A DNA stretch of 49,026 nucleotides from Clostridia bacterium. GTDB lineage: Bacteria > Bacillota > Clostridia > Lachnospirales > Lachnospiraceae. Within the stretch, counting starts at the first letter, position 1. The number at the start of each line of letters is the position of its first letter. The notes beneath the pieces were generated by a model. That model made no database searches. It had not been told where the DNA came from and saw only the letters and a program-made list of their open reading frames with translations. Position numbers and translations under genes: made by a program. This document shows, piece after piece, positions 46,867 to 49,026 of this stretch. The DNA lies in assembly GCA_009929525.1 (NCBI GenBank), contig SAAH01000016.1, forward strand, positions 1 through 49,026, in the 5' to 3' direction.

Positions 46867-47751
46867 TTATAGATTGTTATGGTCTTCGTAATCCTCATCC
46901 AACCAAGCAGCTATATATCCATCAGATGTACCAACCGGACGGTCTAACACGCTTGGCGTTTGATTTGTATTGGATAGCCATGTTTCTTCCACTACTTTCT
47001 CGTTGTCTGTATCTACCAATATCACCGATATCGCAGAGTTGATAGGAGCGCCCTTGTACTGGTTAACAACATAAGCGTATATTGTCGGATCGCAGAAAAT
47101 AAAAGTAGTCTTCTGATTTTCAAAATAATCAGGCTCCCATGCATCAACGAGGAATGTCTTTGCAAACAGACCATTCAATCTGTCAGTGAAAAAGCCCATT
47201 GGTCTGTTATGCTCGTCGGTTTTGTATGTGTTCACATCGAAGTACCACAATTGCTGTGGCGCATCCTCAATATAAAAAGCAAAATCAAAATACAGTCTCA
47301 TTCCGTACGGCGCATCTGTCCGTCTTCGCTCCAGAGAGTCCGGAACTTTCACAATAGGAACATCTCGCTCAAGAAGAGCTGCCACAATGGCGTTTTTTGC
47401 TTGCCGCTCTCTATTCATGCTCTCTTCTCGAACCGAATAATGAGGACCCATTGAAGCCCTACGTTCATGTTCTTTCTTATCCCTCATACCATTTGCCAAC
47501 ATAAACATATCCAGATCAATCTTGCTTTCAGGGGCTCTATGCTCGTATATTGCTTTTACAGTATCCTCCGAAAGTGGCTTTGAAATTTTTCCGTTTGCGA
47601 TACGTGAAAGAGTAGATGCTCCAATTCCACAATCCTCTGCAAACTGTGCCATAGTTCGGTTTATGCCCTTCGCTTTAATCACATACTCGCTTATCCTCAT
47701 TATGTCAGGTGTCCGAACCTGTACATACTCGGTATCTCTCTCCTCAGCCAT
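46867..47751 (-). CDS. XRE-type regulator with long C-terminal domain
   Basis: The 294-residue protein has a helix-turn-helix near residues 33-58 (MAQFAEDCGIGASTLSRIANG) and a long C-terminal region (about 115-294) with YGMRLYFDFAFYIEDAPQQL and TFIFCDPTIYAYVVNQYKG. That region resembles no sensor domain I know. The start at 47751 follows GGAGGTTCG; a second ATG 15 bases upstream lies on the ribosome site. The promoter is surrounded by TTGCAA-type repeats, so it likely represses itself. It may be the main lysogeny regulator of the right arm. Confidence 0.8.
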   Translation of the reverse strand: MAEERDTEYVQVRTPDIMRISEYVIKAKGINRTMAQFAEDCGIGASTLSRIANGKISKPLSEDTVKAIYEHRAPESKIDLDMFMLANGMRDKKEHERRASMGPHYSVREESMNRERQAKNAIVAALLERDVPIVKVPDSLERRRTDAPYGMRLYFDFAFYIEDAPQQLWYFDVNTYKTDEHNRPMGFFTDRLNGLFAKTFLVDAWEPDYFENQKTTFIFCDPTIYAYVVNQYKGAPINSAISVILVDTDNEKVVEETWLSNTNQTPSVLDRPVGTSDGYIAAWLDEDYEDHNNL

Positions 47752-47772
47752 TGCTCGAACCTCCATTTCATG

Positions 47773-47880
47773 TACTTGCAACTTTCTTGCTGTTCTATGC
47801 AAGAATAATAACACACAAAATAATATCTGTCAATACCTTGATGCAATATTATTGCAATTTTCTTGCAAGTCGTTGCAAGC
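47773..47880 (-). promoter_or_regulatory. Promoter and TTGCAA operator array of the right XRE gene
   Basis: Minus strand: -35 TTGACA (47833-47828), 17-base spacer, -10 TATTAT (47810-47805). Upstream lie the perfect palindrome TGCAATA-T-TATTGCA (47842-47856) and CTTGCAAG (47862-47869) plus a further TTGCAA near 47873. Downstream lie CTTGC/GCAAG (47786-47803) and TTGCAA near 47777. These surround the promoter on both sides. Confidence 0.7.
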
Positions 47881-47911
47881 CGCTTTCCTACTCGTATCTG
47901 GACGTAGCTTT

Positions 47912-48745
47912 CTATTCAGACAGCTTGTCAATAGAAGCAATCCATTCCAATATCTCATCAGCGGAAAGCGTACCTTCCTCCTTTTGCTTCCGTCTTAGTT
48001 TCATCCCCTCTGTTAATTCCGACAGCTGCGCTTGCAGATCGGTTCTTTCTGGATGCCTTTTTATCGCCATCTTAAACCGCATATACAATCTCCGGTATTC
48101 TTGAGTCAGGACGTCATATTTCATTTTCCTGGCCCTTGCTGCATTGGCCCCAACATCCCTGCAGGCTTTGCTACTATCCTGGGGAGACGGATACCCGCAG
48201 TAGAGTGAATCAGATCGTCCCACCGGAACAAAATACTGCCCGCAGTTTTTGCATTTGACGAACTTTGTCTTTGCATCCATGGCATGGGCAGCTTCAAATA
48301 GGATGAGCGACATCGATGACTTGATCGTGTAGATGGAATGAAACGCATTATCATAAAACATAATGTGGAAATCAATATGCTGGAAGTCCGTGTTATCAGC
48401 ATACAGGCCCCAGAAGGCCATTACCTGATTTTCCTCATATTCCTCTCCCGATACCAGCATATTGAAGGAATGCTTAAACGCGACATAGGAATTTGCATAT
48501 GCCGCATAGGCGGTCAACATTGCCTGACCGATGGTACTGATACCAAAGGTCTCAACGCCCGTTTCCTCCAGAACGAAAGATTTAATCTGATCTGTATCCT
48601 TATCCTTGTTGAGTGGGGCAATCAATTCTTTCAGTTCTTCTTCGTTAGCGCGATTGAAGTCAGCCATAAAGCCTGAAAAGTCCGCCAGAATCATCACCGC
48701 TGTGATTACCCCAAACTTCTCCAGACAGGCTTCATAAAGATTCAT
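47912..48745 (-). CDS. DUF6076 family protein
   Basis: The 277-residue, mostly helical protein has a C-terminal zinc-finger-like segment FVKCKNCGQYFVPVGRSD (in part) with further Cys in LYCGY and KACRD, as in DUF6076 proteins of clostridial phages and mobile elements. The function is unknown. ATG at 48745 has only a weak ribosome site; the frame remains open upstream to about 48793 with a possible TTG at 48772. It follows no clear promoter. Confidence 0.72.
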   Translation of the reverse strand: MNLYEACLEKFGVITAVMILADFSGFMADFNRANEEELKELIAPLNKDKDTDQIKSFVLEETGVETFGISTIGQAMLTAYAAYANSYVAFKHSFNMLVSGEEYEENQVMAFWGLYADNTDFQHIDFHIMFYDNAFHSIYTIKSSMSLILFEAAHAMDAKTKFVKCKNCGQYFVPVGRSDSLYCGYPSPQDSSKACRDVGANAARARKMKYDVLTQEYRRLYMRFKMAIKRHPERTDLQAQLSELTEGMKLRRKQKEEGTLSADEILEWIASIDKLSE

Positions 48746-48810
48746 GAGTGCGTGACCACCGTTTTCTTTCAAATAAAGCTTAAAACTGAATACGAAACCT
48801 CATAAACATG

Positions 48811-48840
48811 AAACCCTGGTAGATTACTTTACCAGGGTTT
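48811..48840. terminator. Perfect hairpin near the right window end
   Basis: AAACCCTGGTA (48811-48821) pairs with TACCAGGGTTT (48830-48840) without mismatch. No long T-run lies on either side. It may terminate a transcript entering from the right. Confidence 0.5.
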
Positions 48841-48935
48841 CTATTAGCTTGTGTGGCTAACAAATTGTTTTCAAAAGTATCGTCAGTTTACCGTCCTCAC
48901 AGATAACATTGACGTAATCTCCGGAGTTAATGCTC

Positions 48936-49026
48936 ATGTACGGTAAAGTATCACAAGAAAATTATGTCGAATTGACAGCCGCCTCCGCTATACCGAATAA
49001 GGAAATAAAGAGTCCTCAAATTTTGC
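48936..49026 (+). CDS. Possible partial gene running off the window
   Basis: A plus-strand frame from ATG (48936; another ATG at 48930) stays open to the last base and encodes MYGKVSQENYVELTAASAIP and ten further residues. CCGGAG lies 9 bases before the second ATG. No family can be named from this fragment. Confidence 0.35.
   Translation, partial: MYGKVSQENYVELTAASAIPNKEIKSPQIL

Larger units (their letters stand above)
3459..48745. mobile_element. Siphovirus-type prophage with serine recombinases
   Basis: Paired large serine recombinases, regulators, lysis, tail, head, packaging, accessory and replication genes follow in standard siphovirus order. The left edge lies between the HxlR gene end (3003) and the recombinase end (3459), because flanking genes up to 3003 are ordinary chromosomal types and AT-richer. 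The right edge was not found: a DUF6076 gene is the last clear gene and no host gene is recognisable after it. No attachment repeat could be picked out by eye, which is expected because serine integrases leave only a very short common core. All essential modules appear intact, so the element could be inducible; this is inference. Confidence 0.9.

Noticed and set aside
48857-48937. Minus-strand 26-codon frame resembling part of an AbrB/MazE-type protein (GDYVNVICEDGKLTILL)
   Set aside because: Too short, preceded by a stop, and overlapped by a better-placed plus-strand frame; similarity is too weak to call a relic.
1-49026. tRNA, rRNA or CRISPR array
   Set aside because: No cloverleaf-like tRNA sequence, rRNA segment or regularly spaced repeat array was noticed on either strand by eye; a dedicated scan was not possible.

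Overview
The window is a Firmicutes, Clostridia-type chromosome segment (probably Lachnospiraceae or a relative) carrying an almost complete siphovirus-type prophage. The basis is strong AGGAGG ribosome sites, HK97-type head genes, DUF2800/DUF2815 replication genes, large serine recombinases and small accessory families typical of clostridial mobile elements. The species cannot be named from the sequence.

Layout. 1-3003 is AT-rich flanking DNA that looks chromosomal: a truncated DUF1349 gene and a ROK repressor in one operon, a relic of a radical-SAM-like gene, and a divergent PPOX-fold flavoprotein/HxlR regulator pair. 3040-3321 is a relic of a third serine recombinase. From 3459 the prophage begins. 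It has two overlapping large serine recombinases with a SHOCT-like protein and an HTH/zinc-finger protein, then a lipoprotein, a Spo0A-C-like protein and an XRE regulator with duplicated operator sites (3459-8488). The lysis cassette is an amidase/glucosaminidase endolysin and a holin (8568-10513). The tail module runs from a tip protein with an alpha/alpha toroid, a phosphoesterase-bearing protein, a lectin-bearing tail protein and the tape measure to a -1 frameshifted chaperone and the major tail protein (10568-19349). Head genes and the large terminase follow (19367-25621).

An accessory island (25732-31714) separates the large from the small terminase subunit. It encodes an amidoligase, a gamma-glutamylcyclotransferase-like protein, several small proteins of unknown function and a ParB-fused DNA methyltransferase. 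Four transcription units in it share the same ~85-bp upstream control element. Next come the small terminase subunit, a possible cos region, an HNH nuclease, a DUF1492-type late regulator behind a duplicated 54-bp sequence, an SNF2-type helicase, a VRR-NUC nuclease and a primase-helicase (31716-38074). Near-palindromic 18-bp repeats flank an AT-rich stretch next to the primase and may mark the origin.

At about 38.5 kb transcription diverges. The plus-strand operon (38848-44293) encodes the DUF2800 exonuclease, the DUF2815 protein, an S-adenosylmethionine synthetase and a family A DNA polymerase. The right arm (44370-48745, minus strand) holds a ribbon-helix-helix protein, small unknown proteins, a second XRE-type regulator with a dense operator array, and a DUF6076 protein. 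The right prophage end was not identified and may lie outside the window.

How it fits together. Two regulators with adjacent operators probably control lysogeny. The paired recombinases integrate and excise the element. The SAM synthetase can feed the methyltransferase. The DUF1492 protein probably drives the packaging and structural operon from the duplicated 54-bp sites. A recurrent leader motif with a covarying hairpin precedes the recombinase operon, the DUF4406 gene and the replication operon, so these units may share control at the RNA level.
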